From Aureobasidium sp. EXF-3400 (lineage: Eukaryota; Ascomycota; Dothideomycetes; Dothideales; Saccotheciaceae): DNA of 64,000 bases. Under the pieces are notes generated by a model, which was not told the origin of the DNA, searched no databases, and saw only the letters and a program-made list of their open reading frames with translations. Every line of letters begins with the position of its first letter. The stretch's first letter is position 1. The position numbers were made by a program, and so were the translations under genes. Below, in pieces: positions 1 to 11,180 of this stretch. The stretch lies in contig SWBL01000146.1 of assembly GCA_024195585.1 (NCBI GenBank), forward strand, positions 1 through 64,000, given 5' to 3'.

Positions 1-605
1 TGGGCATCCCGTCCGCTCTGCCATACATAAGCAGTTGAACGGCAGATTAGTACTACGGTGGGTGACCACGTGGGAATCCCTGCTGCTGTATGTTTTGTTG
101 ATTTTCCTCGAATTATATTTTTTTGTTTTCTTTGCTCCATGTCCACTCCGATACAGTACATGTGACTTCTCTCCTAGGCCGTCGATTTGCACAACAAACT
201 TTTGTTCGTTCTCGACAGCTATGAGACCATGATGAATACAACCTTGTGCCGAGAGCACTCACGGACTTGTAACCAAGAATGACTGACACGAAAGAAGCGA
301 GCGAGCATTGACGGCGATGGTGAGCAAACAGATTCAAATTGCGATAATCATAAAGACGAAAGATTGTTTGATAGAAACGAAACTCATGTTCGACATGCAT
401 CCATAAATTCATCCCCTGGCTCCATATTTCTTTCAACCAAATTCAATGATGTGAGTTGTTGTTTCTTGTCGCAACACAAAAAATCGCATCAGCAACAAAT
501 CCTTGATCAAGAATAGTCTCGACGTTGCTGTGTTGAACAGGGCAGCTGCAGATCCATGAACAGAGGACAGGTGCTCTCAGACGACTTTTGGTCAAGTTTG
601 GTTCT
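1..605. other. No gene recognised
   Basis: Only short open frames of odd composition occur here. This stretch lies 3' of the deuterolysin gene on the minus strand. No RNA gene or repeat was seen. Confidence 0.5.
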
Positions 606-1858
606 CTAGCATCCAGCGTAGATGGCTGACACAAACATTAGCACACGGACATGAAGCAATCGTAACATTATCGAATAAGGAAAACATACCGTTGGCGTAA
701 AGAGCATAAGAATCAGCGTTCAGGACTGCATCATAGCTCGAGAGACTGGTGGCAGCGCTGTAGCCATAACCGTTATCCTCAGTACCGGGGCTGTAGACAC
801 CAGGGGCGTGGGTCTCCTCGTGCAAGACGGTGGTGGCCTGATCCTGGTCGTGGCATCGACCGGTCAGACCAGGGAGATCGCTGAAGAAGAGGGGGCAATA
901 GGCGATGTAGTTGTTGGAAGGGAGAGTGTAGGCGAGCACACCGGACGAGCAACCACCATAGATATCAGTGCCTATCCCAGATGCGCTGATCAGTCGAGCG
1001 ATTCTTTCGTGAATCACGGCATGGACAGATCACTTACAGTAAGTACGAGTTCTGCTGCTGGAAGTCGAACCACAATCGGCAGCAACAGCTCTCAAGCGTG
1101 CGGCAACAGTGCTGCGGACGCTCGACGAAGTCGTCTTGAAGTACTCACGGAAGGTGCTAGCGGACCCGGAGGTGGCAGCAGTGGCGGCAGTGGTTGCCAA
1201 TCTCTGGCAGTTGCTGAGAGCGGTGCGGACAGCGCTCAGGCGGGAGCCACTGCAATCACTCTGGATAATGGTGCGCTTCGAGAGCTTGCTGACTGCGCTC
1301 TCAATCTTGGCTGTCTCAGCAGCATCAACGTCAACAGAGAGCTTGTTGCTGGAGAAAGCAAGAGCACTTCCAGTCAAAGCAGTGGAGTTGAGCTCAGCAT
1401 AGGGAATGGCTCCAGCAGCAAGGACATCGTACTTTCCGCTGGAGGAAAGCTCGTACAATTCGGCGAGTTCAACCTCAACCTCAATCGATTGACCAGCCAT
1501 GATGGGCTTGAAGACATCCTCGCTAAGCTGGCTGTAAGCAAGGCGTTGCATGATACCGGTGAAAGGAGCCTTGGTTTCTGAATCAAGTCATCAGTCTTAA
1601 TGTCATCTAATCCGTCCCGGATGACTTACCTGCTGTGGAAACATGGAACTTGTCAACTGGGGCCTCTGTATCGAGGAAAGTACCCTTGTAGAACAAATTG
1701 TAGCTGGCATCGCCGTTGTTGGTCACGACGGCTTTGACCTTGGAGTTTCCGAGAGAAGTAAGCTTGACATCCAGAGGAGTGTCTCTAGCCTCGAGGCTGA
1801 CTGCAGCACAGTTGGCGGTAGCAGCCAATGCAAGGAGTTGGGACAGAGTGATCTTCAT
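606..1858 (-). CDS. Deuterolysin (neutral protease 2, M35 metalloendopeptidase)
   Basis: Secreted zinc endopeptidase made as a preproprotein of 356 residues. Exons on the minus strand are 1858-1630, 1577-1038, 971-690 and 625-606; all joins keep frame and introns are 52-66 nt with GTAAGT or GTATGT donors. Residues 1-18 are a signal peptide. A propeptide of roughly 160 residues follows and contains the family-typical PFTGI stretch just after intron 1. The mature domain carries paired cysteines, the zinc motif HEETH at residues 307-311 and the aspzincin signature GTEDNGYG, whose Asp is the third zinc ligand. The C-terminus, spliced from a 20-nt last exon, is the usual ...YANAIYAGC. Length matches the family. 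M35 proteases degrade basic proteins and are often induced by protein as a nitrogen source. The next gene upstream is divergent and encodes a propeptide-like protein. Confidence 0.94.
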
Positions 1859-3273
1859 GGTTCAATGCAGGAGAATTGTAATTGGAGCGAAGGCAGTAGG
1901 AACGAAGGTGGAAGTGATGTTGATGAGATGTTTTGTGCGAGGAACACACACATACTTGTATCTTCGCATGCTTGAGCAAGAGATGGAAGCGAGTATACCG
2001 ACCTTCCTAAATTTCTCATCCTAGCGACTGCCATAGGCGACCTCCTTCACACATGTTGTGATTGTGGTAGATTAGCAAAGTTCACATCATTGGCCACATG
2101 AGCATATCAAGCAACAACCATACTGCTCGGACACGATATAGACATGCAGTCTAGTGGGCCTATAGTTCAAGGAACAGTGATGAGCGGTGGGACCTGCATG
2201 GCGGCGTGAGGGGAAGAGAGGTTACTGCATAATGTTCTGGTTTCATCTGTAGATCTTTAGATAGCGTCAATGCCAGCAGATGTTTCCGAGGTCGTGTCTT
2301 GCAAATGGATTGGTCATGACACTTCCTAGGTTGCTTGGCGGTCTGTAGTATCACTTCTAGATCCAGACATAAGTACAGCGATTGGTCGGCGCTCTCAGTC
2401 TTGGAATATAGGAGCATTAGCCTCGCTTGCCGCGTGCTTGAGTGCACTCGAGTCAAAGCTTAAACTAGAGGTTGCTTGTTGTTATTCACGTGGCTCAAGG
2501 CCAGGAACAACTTGCATGCTCTCTTAGCCTGCCTCAATGATCGTAGTCATCGATCTGCTAGCCTGACGTAGTCTGTATCCTTGAACCAAAGACCAATGAG
2601 TACGAGATGGGGTGCTGACGGTGTATACTGCTCACATAGAAGTGCACTGAGACCAATGCTCAATCTGGCGAGCGGTATCCCTAGCGTTAATACAACAGAT
2701 ATCGAGCTTCAGAGCGTAGATCGTGGTGTGCGTTCATGCAGTCAAAGTTGGCGAGCTTTCGACATCCGAGGTTGTCTTCATCCCGATGCTGTGGGAGCCC
2801 AACGCTCACAGAGTCCATCACTGTGCGAGAGGTTAGACGTTGCAAGATACCAGAAATCATACTACGGTGAATTGGTTTGAACTCGAGCTCGTAGTTGCAT
2901 TGCCAAGAGCGCTTTCTGCTGGGGGTGGGTCCTTGGCACGAGGGGCAGTCTTGGTTTCTTCGCTAGATGTCTCGTGTTTATTCTCATTGACGACGATCCA
3001 TTGCGACCTTCCACTTCTGTTCTCTTCTAATAGGCGAGGAGCGAGAGACAATGGATCTTCTTTATCGTGCTGGACCAATGCGACCTTCCACTTGTGTTTG
3101 CCCGCGTCTCAACACCTTGGCGGCTAGAAGACAGTTCACATGATATAGGTTTCACCCGACTTGCAGCTTTGCTTTGTCGTCCACTCATGGCAGTTCGTAC
3201 AGTCATCGTGTCTTTGCTTTGCTTCCTTTCTATCGTCACCATCTACAACTCTGGCGTTCTGACCTCCTCCAAC
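1859..3273. other. Divergent intergenic region
   Basis: Lies between the divergent deuterolysin gene and the propeptide-like gene. No convincing coding frame was seen. It presumably holds both promoters; no motif was clear enough to call. Confidence 0.5.
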
Positions 3274-3780
3274 ATGTCTTCGTCCTCCCACCAGCAAAGC
3301 TCAACTCGCGAGCTGAAGGTTCGACTGTCGTCTGGCTCATCTCCCTCTGTCCTCAAAGTGACTGTCGAGAACGAGAGCCAAACACATACTTATTCACTCT
3401 TCACCTGGGACACTCCTCTTGATGAACAAGCTCTTAATATTGGAGCTCTGATACTTAAGGATGCCAAGACTGGAGAGGCCATACTAGGTCCTCAGATGAA
3501 GATCAACAGGAAGCTCCCTCCTCCCCGTGATGCAGTGGTGGAAGTCTCTCCTCAATCTATTGTCAGCAGGGAAATCAATCTGTCTTTCCCATGGCTTCCG
3601 AAGGACGGCAAGGTCTATCGTGTTCAAGTGCAGGGATCATGGAAAGCTGTATGGGCGAAACCAGCATCCCACGTCACGGATGGAGAACTTTCAAAGATGA
3701 CTGGTGATAGCCACCTGCTCGAAGAGACTATTCATAGCGAAAGTGTGGACTTACAGCTTGGTGAAGCAAGCACTCCCTAA
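3274..3780 (+). CDS. Deuterolysin-propeptide-like small protein
   Basis: Single-exon protein of 168 residues from the ATG at 3274, or 197 residues from an in-frame ATG at 3187 that would add a hydrophobic N-terminus looking like a signal anchor. I prefer 3274 because the fungal proteins this recalls start a few residues before a stretch like ELKVRLSS. The body (about residues 12-125) reads as a beta-sandwich: it has a TVENES...YSLFTWDTPLD segment, a KINRKLPP segment and a late GSWKAVW segment. Its order of hydrophobic strands parallels the propeptide of the neighbouring deuterolysin (LDVKLTSLG...[19 protein letters not shown]). It has no HExxH motif, so it is not a protease. The C-terminal 35 residues are acidic. 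Function is unknown; an inhibitor or folding helper of deuterolysins is conceivable but not shown. Confidence 0.7.
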   Translation: MSSSSHQQSSTRELKVRLSSGSSPSVLKVTVENESQTHTYSLFTWDTPLDEQALNIGALILKDAKTGEAILGPQMKINRKLPPPRDAVVEVSPQSIVSREINLSFPWLPKDGKVYRVQVQGSWKAVWAKPASHVTDGELSKMTGDSHLLEETIHSESVDLQLGEASTP

Positions 3781-4006
3781 ACAACAAGCTATGCACAACT
3801 TCCCATATCAGAAGATAGACATGGAAGCTCAGATACGATCATATGCAAATAACCGAGAATCACAAGAAGTTGCACACCTCATATGACCCCATCTGCCTTC
3901 CAAAAAAAAAAAAAAAAGTGCGTCAAAGGCTTCAACTTACAGCCACATCAGTACACTTTGGCGCGCGAAGCAGATCCAACCGTGGTTCGTCATAGATGTA
4001 TGGTAT

Positions 4007-6025
4007 CTACCATTCTAATCTATCATCACAGACGAGATCAACATCATATCTTTCGTCCGCCTTCCACACTTTTGATCCATCATTGGCCTTTGCTACAATG
4101 CTTCTGAGCTCTGAGATCATGCGTCCAGGCCCACTGGCATACACAGTCGTCCTGCCACAGATAGTTTCATCAATAAAATCGTTGACGAGAACACTCAAAT
4201 CGGGGCGTCTGTGAATAGGTTGGTCTCTTAGATCAGGGGCTGGGATTGCCGTCTTCTGGATAGCAAAAGAATTAGAGGGTGGACCACAACAAGGGTATGC
4301 TGCTGAAGTTGAAGTAGCCGACGAAGAGTCGGGTGTCTGATCAGATGCAGATCTAACGATAGGTTCAGACACTGACTTCAAGTCTTCTGTGTATTTGGTT
4401 TTCTCAGTAATGCTGGGTTGTCCTTCTGCTTCTCGTGTAACAAAGATGCGGATAGTCAGGTCGATTGACTTGGCGAGCTGTCTTACGCAGTCAAGCTCTG
4501 GCTGCACCCATGCTATATCTGCCTTTTGACGAATAGCCCAGACAAGAGTGACTTTTCTCTTCACAGAGCGGGGTTGGTGAGCAAGTCCGAGGAGAACAGG
4601 GAGTACGTATGTGATACCTGTGCCTCCAGCAATGCATAATATATTGACATCTTGTGTGAGATGAGTAGTGATCTCCTCGCCATAAGGACCAGTCAGTATG
4701 ACAGAGGTCAGAGGGTTTACTCCGCTAGCCTCTTGCAACTTCTTCGCTGCTAGCAAAGCAACCTTCTTCGTCTCGCCACTCTTAGCACGAAAGATGTAAG
4801 AGTGCTGAACACCACAATTCACATCTTCGTGGATGGGAAGGCTGAGTGGAGTGAAAGGATGAGATTGCCAGATACTGCTTTCGGGAAAACAGAGATAGAA
4901 GTGTTGACCAACTGCCCATGCATCATGCGGGTGTACGAAGTCAAGACGAACGACGTCGCCACTGGGGTCAGAGAAGAGGGTAGTCGAGGCTTTAGCAGGA
5001 CCAAAGGCAACCTCACCACCGGGCAGGACGGTGTAGTGTAGTATAGCAGTACGTACAAGGCGAGCGCCACGATCAAGGAACCACACGATCAATGCAGGAA
5101 TGAGGTAACAAGACAATTTGTCCCAGTGACCAATGCATGCACCGATATATACCATAGCCAAGACGTAATGAGACTTGCGGAAGAACTCATAGCCAGTCAG
5201 ACGGATAGCCCAAGGCGTGCTAAGAGCGAAGAGAAGGAACAACAGGATTATAGCAACACAGCCCCAGATCATGTAGAGTTGTTTGATCCATGCGTGACCG
5301 ACTGTAGGCTGCGGTTGATAGAGTCTTGCCTCAATGACACACCATCCGATTGTGTGAAGAGATGACTGTACTACAATGATGTATCCCAGCCATCGGTGGA
5401 GGAAGTTGAAGCTTTGGTATGGCAGTCCAGTAAGAAGCGAGAGGATTGATTCGCGGCTTGAGAGAAGAATCGACAACGGGGTCAAGGCATATGCGAGTAC
5501 GCCGATACGGTCTGCCCAAGGACCAAGACTGGTGCGAGTGCTGTAGACGCCGGGCATCTTCTTCACAGGTGTGACCCATTTGCCATACAGAATTCCAACA
5601 AAAGACCAGACAGCAAGATACCCCGTGAGTATCAGCAAGATGAAAACCTGCAATCGTGTAGTACGTCCAAAGATTGGTCGTGCGAAGTCAGGAAGGAGAT
5701 ACCGGCGAGTGTGTGCCGAAACAGCACGTTGAAGTCGTTCCATGCCACTGCGTGACGGAGATGCAGATGCTCGTACAGGTACGAGGACCTCTTCATCCGC
5801 ACGCCTCGAAGGCAACAAGCGACGACCCATTGTCCAGATGAACAGAATGCCAGCAACGGTCGCCCAGAAAATTCCAGAGTATAGCATACCCAAGTCGTGA
5901 GAATGATAAACGACATCGAGGTATTTGCAAGATCCGGGATCGTTGGTGCATGGGACTACACGACTATCATAGCCCCAATGAGGTTCTAACGAACTGGCAT
6001 CTGTGAAGTTCTGAATGTGTGACAT
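4007..6025 (-). CDS. Ferric/cupric reductase (FRE-type transmembrane flavocytochrome b)
   Basis: Single-exon, 672 residues from the ATG at 6025; a longer frame upstream has only a TTG start in a T-rich run. It reduces extracellular Fe(III) or Cu(II) with cytosolic NADPH through FAD and two b hemes in the plasma membrane. The order is an extracellular N-terminus, TM1, a basic loop, then the ferric-reductase core with two His pairs each spaced by 13 residues (H-RW...L-H near SLHTIGW, and SHYVL...GHWD). Next come the FAD motif HPFTPLSLP, the NADPH motifs ILTGPYGE and GGTGITYVLPVL, and a C-terminal SGPGRM. An unusual Ser/Thr-rich insertion with a Cys-Cys pair sits inside the NADPH-binding half before the last strands. 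It is transcribed divergently from the copper transporter, which suggests joint metal-uptake control. Confidence 0.93.
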   Translation of the reverse strand: MSHIQNFTDASSLEPHWGYDSRVVPCTNDPGSCKYLDVVYHSHDLGMLYSGIFWATVAGILFIWTMGRRLLPSRRADEEVLVPVRASASPSRSGMERLQRAVSAHTRRYLLPDFARPIFGRTTRLQVFILLILTGYLAVWSFVGILYGKWVTPVKKMPGVYSTRTSLGPWADRIGVLAYALTPLSILLSSRESILSLLTGLPYQSFNFLHRWLGYIIVVQSSLHTIGWCVIEARLYQPQPTVGHAWIKQLYMIWGCVAIILLFLLFALSTPWAIRLTGYEFFRKSHYVLAMVYIGACIGHWDKLSCYLIPALIVWFLDRGARLVRTAILHYTVLPGGEVAFGPAKASTTLFSDPSGDVVRLDFVHPHDAWAVGQHFYLCFPESSIWQSHPFTPLSLPIHEDVNCGVQHSYIFRAKSGETKKVALLAAKKLQEASGVNPLTSVILTGPYGEEITTHLTQDVNILCIAGGTGITYVLPVLLGLAHQPRSVKRKVTLVWAIRQKADIAWVQPELDCVRQLAKSIDLTIRIFVTREAEGQPSITEKTKYTEDLKSVSEPIVRSASDQTPDSSSATSTSAAYPCCGPPSNSFAIQKTAIPAPDLRDQPIHRRPDLSVLVNDFIDETICGRTTVYASGPGRMISELRSIVAKANDGSKVWKADERYDVDLVCDDRLEW

Positions 6026-6252
6026 TGCTGCAGAACTCCGAAGGGCAAAAAAAAAAGACAACAGAAAAGAAGAGATATACTTGTTAGACTACAACGACAC
6101 AGCGCGGATTGAGTTGACATTAAGTACCGAAACGAACCACGTTCATTCTACAATCATGGTTCAACGCCATGAGCTTCCATCTGGGCGTAGCATGCAACAG
6201 CATGGTGCCAAGGACAAAATCCACCGAAGCCCAGAGTCATCTAGTCAATCGT

Positions 6253-6513
6253 TGAGCATGAGATTGAGCATGTTTTCGGACTGGTACGGGGTACATTTGC
6301 AGCACTGAACCGCGAGTATGGTGCTGACTCCTGGTCAATCCCCATGTCAGGTCGAGTCGGAGTGCTGAACTGTATAGATGCAGTAGTCCAGACGAGGTGA
6401 TGTTTGCCAAAGTGGAGTTTTGCCAAGGTCTCGGCTTGATGAAGAAGCCCCCTTCGGCCAATCATGTTGGTCAGTGGCTTGAATACTCCTTTGATAGTGC
6501 ATCGGAGTGAGCA
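6253..6513. promoter_or_regulatory. Three TGAGCA motifs in the reductase/Ctr divergent promoter
   Basis: The hexamer TGAGCA (reverse TGCTCA) occurs at 6253-6258, 6265-6270 and 6508-6513 in the 673-bp shared intergenic region; about 0.3 copies would be expected by chance on both strands. The first two lie in a direct repeat TTGAGCATGA. TGCTCA is the shared core of copper-starvation elements bound by Mac1/Cuf1-type regulators (TTTGCTCA, TGTGCTCA). The flanks do not match perfectly, so the regulator is an inference. One GATA-type site, TGATAG, lies near 6492. Confidence 0.4.
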
Positions 6514-6698
6514 AGTTTGAGGTGGCTGCACGTTTGATCCCCGACCGCCATGGCAAAACATGTGGAAGGCGTTGAGTGTTTGCCGAATCGAAATAGTCTC
6601 GAGGGAAACACATGGCATCCATCACTTACTGAACATTTCCTGATATCGACTATCAAGACCTTCTTCCATCGTCAATTCAAGAAACTTTGAAAGCCTCA

Positions 6699-7370
6699 AT
6701 GATGTCTCATTCAATGTCTATGGGCGGTGGTAAATCGTCAGAATGCAAGATCTCGGTATGAAAAACAATTTCAAACATACCTAGCATATCGCTGAACAGA
6801 AGACAGATGCTCTGGAATTGGTACACGATAGATGCATGTTTCCTCGCACCTTCCTGGCACATCAAGACCCATGGAATGTTCGCTGCTTCCTGTGTCGGAG
6901 TAGCACTCCTAGTGGTGTGTCTCGAGTTCCTACGACGCCTCGGCAAAGAATACGATACTTATATTCTGCGCCAATTCCATCGAAGAGCCGCGAGCTTCCA
7001 ACACCAACCCAGAGTGTCCTATGTGGCTCCAAAGTTCGATAATCAGGGTACGCCTGGTGGCTGTGGTCCAGATGCTTCTTGTGCTCCTCCTCTTCCTGAG
7101 CAAAGGTTCATCACTTTTCGTGCTACTCCTTCTCAGCAGATTGCCAGAGGTATCATTCATGCTGCGACCTTTGGCGTGGGGTACATCATCATGTTGCTGG
7201 CCATGTACTTCAATGGCTACATCATCATTTCGATCATCTTGGGTGCGTTCTTGGGCAAAGTCCTGTGCGATTGGATGGTTGTAAGACTACCGTTGATCAG
7301 GGAGCAAAGCTACGATGAGTCTCAAGACGAGGCACCTGCAAGCTCGGAACCCACTGTGTGCTGTGGATAG
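6699..7370 (+). CDS. Ctr-family high-affinity copper transporter
   Basis: Two exons, 6699-6755 and 6807-7370, separated by a 51-nt intron (GTATGA...CAG, phase 0), give 206 residues. The short first exon encodes a Met/His-rich extracellular N-terminus (MMSHSMSMGGG), a copper-binding feature of Ctr proteins. TM1 starts in the ACFLAPSWHI region. TM2 contains the essential MxxxM motif (MLLAM). TM3 contains the GxxxG-like packing segment around ILGAFLG. The C-terminus ends in CCG, a Cys pair typical for handing Cu(I) to chaperones. The size and the sequence before TM1 (MLWNWYTIDACF) resemble fungal Ctr2/Ctr3-type proteins; plasma-membrane or vacuolar location cannot be told from sequence. Its divergent partner is a metalloreductase that could supply Cu(I). 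It converges with the P450 gene 131 bp away. Confidence 0.92.
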
Positions 7371-7501
7371 TTGAATTTTGATTGTGTCAGCGCAATATTC
7401 GTGTTCAAGAGAGTACAAAATGAACCGCAAAACCCAACTCCATGACAAGTCTCTAATCTTTTTGTTTTCAACGAATCAAACAACGCCGCATGGTCTTTAG
7501 C

Positions 7502-9361
7502 TCATTCTGTCACCTCAGTCAACTTGACCCATAACTCAGGTCTGAACCACAGAGTATGATGCTCAAGTCTCTCCTCCCACTTTTCGCTCCTTGGGTCCAG
7601 CTCCATATCGAAATTGAACAACATCTTTGCGAAGACCAGGCGCAGCTCTGCCCACGCCAGATTCTTACCCACGCAGCTAATAATCGTTATTAATGTGACT
7701 GTCCTAAGCGAACGAAAAAAAGATATTCTGGCTGCTTACTTTCTGGGTCCGAATGAGAAGGGTTGCACAATTGCGAGGTTGTCATTAGCATATTCTTGTG
7801 GTGGGCTGGCGAGCCAGCGCTCGGGGACAAATTGTGTCGGGTTGGCAAAGTTCAGCTTGGAGCGGTTGGCGATGTATTGGTTGACGGAGATGGATGTCTG
7901 GTGCATATGTCAGTGAAAAAACCACAATCAAAATCTCAATGACAGACGACATACATTGCCCTTGCCTGAGAAGTGTACACCTGCGACATCGCCACCCGCT
8001 TTTGGAATTTTGCGCAAGAATCCTGCAGGTACAGGAGGATAACAGCGCAAGATTTCCTGGATGCAGGCGGTCAAATACTGAAGATGAGCAGTGGAGTCGA
8101 CGGTGATCTCATCGTTGCTTTTGTAGTAGCTTCTGATCTCTTGCTTGAGTTTCTCCATGGCACTTGGGTTGTTGAGCAAAAGATAGCTGCCGATGGATAG
8201 TGTGGTCGCTGTTGTCTCTGTACCGGCTGCCATGAACAAAATAAAGTTGCTTTGCACCTCACCCTCGCGCAAGCCCTCGCCTTTCTTGCCCTCACCTTTT
8301 GGGCTCTTCAGCATGGCTGTCACGAAGTCTGGTCGTTGTGTCTCTGAGGCGAGTCTGTCATTGGTCTTTTCCTTAATCCAATGGAAAAGTTCAGCACGCT
8401 TGTCGATAGATGTTTTGTCGACAATCAAATTGCCTAGGTTTTTGACAAAAGGGAAGTAGTACATGACATAAAAGAACTTTACAGCCTTGATACTCGATAG
8501 GATCGAGGGGATCCAGAAGTGTTGCTTGGAGTTGGCGAGAGACCCGAAGGGATGACCGAAGCTCAAGTCTGTAATCACATCAAACGTGAGTCCATTGTAC
8601 CAGTTGCAAAGCTCGATCTTGCCAGTGGAGTCCCACCCATCGCCGCCTGAGGCGAAATCTGGGGAACAATTCGAGATGTCGCGAAATCTTGAAACCAGCA
8701 GATCAACATAAGATTGAAGCAAGCCTTCTTGTTCTCGGAGGGCTTTGTCAGAAAAGGCGTGACTGATGACACGGCGTTGACGACCGTGATTCTCTCCTTG
8801 AGCGTTTATGAGGTGCGGAATTCCATCCAGCGGTGCCGTATACCAAGCAGGATCTTTCTCGAAGGACTCCGTACCCCTCTGCTTACCAGTGCGGAAACCG
8901 TAGATCTCTTGCCATGGGTTGTCCTTGCCCGAGATCACGGAAACCTTCATCAGGCGTTAGCTGTGCATTTATAGATGTTCTGATGTGTTGTGTGCAGTCT
9001 TGATAGTGCCAGAAGGCTGTGGCCACTGCCAGATGTGTCCGGTTTTGAGCACTTACCTCATTCGGAGTGTAGCGAACCATTGGCCCATATTTCTCATGCA
9101 GCTCTTGCAGCCATGGCAAGACAGTACCGTTCAAATTACGACGTATGTATGGAATGCGAGAGGCGGCAAGATACCAAGGACCAGGAACTTTGCTCAGAGG
9201 GCCAAAGAAGACAGAGTAGACCACACTGAAGACATGGTATACAAGGTACTGAAGGTTGTCAGTCATGTTGTTCGTCAGTACGCAGGACGGTCAGATAATA
9301 CCAAGGCAGCAAAGCTGCTGGCAATCACCAGAGAAGGACTGTAGTTGGAAAGGGCCTCCAT
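7502..9361 (-). CDS. Cytochrome P450 monooxygenase
   Basis: Five exons on the minus strand (9361-9302, 9248-9057, 8944-7955, 7897-7740, 7676-7502) encode 524 residues. The N-terminus is a membrane anchor followed by the proline-rich hinge KVPGPWY. The I-helix has AAGTETT, the K-helix has the ExxR motif EILR, the PERW region follows, and the heme loop FSFGPRNCVGKNLA is assembled across intron 4 with the ligand at about Cys468. All hallmark residues are present, so it should be active. Overall sequence recalls the large fungal clan that includes isotrichodermin C-15 hydroxylase-like enzymes; the substrate is unknown. No polyketide synthase, peptide synthetase or terpene cyclase lies nearby, so it is not in an evident secondary-metabolite cluster. 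Confidence 0.94.
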
Positions 9362-10863
9362 GAGTCCGTTGAGAAGACCGATATTCGTTGTAAGGTCCGG
9401 ATTGGTTAACCGTGAAGACAGAAGTGCTGAGCAAGAGGATCCAACTGTATTTATATTCACAACCATACTTAGAGCACAGCACCTATGTGCCGCGTGCCGT
9501 CTACAATATAAATCGAATGCTGAAGATCAACACAGCAAGCGGCTTGTGGGTCGCACGGGTATCATCACCCTATCTCCAACATGGTCCACATTTGCAAGGA
9601 GTATCCAAGGAGATGGATCTGAGACCGCATGGTCGTGCGCTCGGTGCAGCGCTATAACGATAGCAGACTGCGAGGTTACGCACGCAAGCTCATGAGGGGT
9701 CCTAGACGAGTCGCTCTTGCCAATGGTAACCGGTCTTGAGGTAAAGAGGTGGGGTGTTGGCTGCCGTGACAGGTGCGTCTTGCAACTGGTGCGTCCTGCA
9801 ACGCCAATGTTTCGTGTCCATGCTTAGGCGTTCGTGCATGCCGTTCTTGCAGGAATATTGAACATGATCTGCAACTGTGCAAGCTCGCTCGGAATGTGAC
9901 AAGGCCGAATGAATTATTCACATCGCACTGCCTCTGTTACCCAGCTCTCTTTCCTTGTAATTCGGCTACAGAGCTGCTCTGGGTCCGTTTAGGGGCTTCT
10001 GCGTGGTGTTTGCAGAAGTGAACAAAGGAAGCCAAGAAAAGGTTCTGGCGGTTCTGAGTAAAGGAATATGTGTATAAGGTTGTTCGGCCCCGTAGTTCTT
10101 CGGCTTCGTGGTGGATTTATGCTCCGCTTCCGTTCCCTACGCAATGCATGCATAAGTCAACCGCTATGTCGAATTTCCCAAGCACCCCTTCATATTACGA
10201 AGCTCATGCATCTCAAGAAAGTCAACCGACCCGAGCTGTCAACTCGGGCTCCAACACGGGACCGAAGTCAGACTCTTCCGGGTCCGAACAACTACATCCC
10301 AAGTCATGAGATGTTTGAGCCAAGCCCTAGCCTACTTCTTCTATATCTGCATGGTGGCACGAGCATTCTGCAACGATGCTTGGTGTAGTGCTTGGGCAAG
10401 AAGCACTGCTGTACCACACCAATGCCGTGATCCGATTGACATTGTGAAAGGATTATGGACATAATCATACGCAGCTACACAGTCGTAGTCTGGAATAAAC
10501 TTGGCTCATCGGACCGAGTGTTACTATCGATGACCCGTGCCTATGATAATAACCGGCCCTGAATCTGCTTGATATCTCACCTGGAGTGTGACATACGAAA
10601 TACGCCCCCACACTGACTCCTGACCAAAACCAAGGCTTTGGTATGAGTTGCTCACCAAGAACTCGTATTCGTATGTAGTTATGTCATGTTGCATCTGGAA
10701 GAGAGCAAGTGCCAAAAGCTCGTAAATTGGACACATGGAGCATCTGTTCTATTTAGCCGTACGAATACGACAGGACTCACCGCCCCGCGACACCCCCATG
10801 CAAGATCTTCATTGATGTGCATAACAAGAGGTGGCAGATATTGTAACAAGATGTGCCGCGTTT
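9362..10863. other. Gene-poor intergenic stretch
   Basis: About 1.5 kb upstream of the P450 gene with no frame that looks coding on either strand. It leads into the tandem repeat next to CTF8. Confidence 0.5.
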
Positions 10864-11180
10864 CAGTAACAGTGTAACACAGATGACCCAGCAGGTACGG
10901 CTTCAAGAGCTGCCGAGATACCAAGTCATGCTGCTGCTCCATTCTTAGCCCACCCCTCAACCCTGACTACGTTCAGTAACACAGATAGCTCAGCAAGTGC
11001 GGCCTCACAGCCGCCGAAATACCAGCTATGCTGCTGCTCCATCTTCATTCTGTTCCTCAGCCGTCACTACGTCCAGTGACACTGTGACACAACTGACCCA
11101 GCAAACACAATCTCAAAGCCCGCCGAAATACCAGCCATGCTGCTGCTCCGTTCTCAATTCATTCCTCAACCTTCACTACT
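10864..11180. repeat. Three-copy degenerate tandem repeat, about 100-110 bp per unit
   Basis: Units begin at 10864, 10974 and 11074, each with CAGTRAC. All share CTGACCCAGC or a close variant, CCGARATACCA, ATGCTGCTGCTCC and a final CTCARCC...CACTAC-type segment. Copies differ by substitutions and small indels. The third copy runs over the stop codon of CTF8 at 11166-11168, so the array probably arose by duplication of the CTF8 3' end. Confidence 0.85.

Noticed and set aside
3901..3918. A poly-A run as a retroelement tail
   Set aside because: No reverse transcriptase, target-site duplication or upstream element was seen; it is a simple homopolymer between convergent genes.
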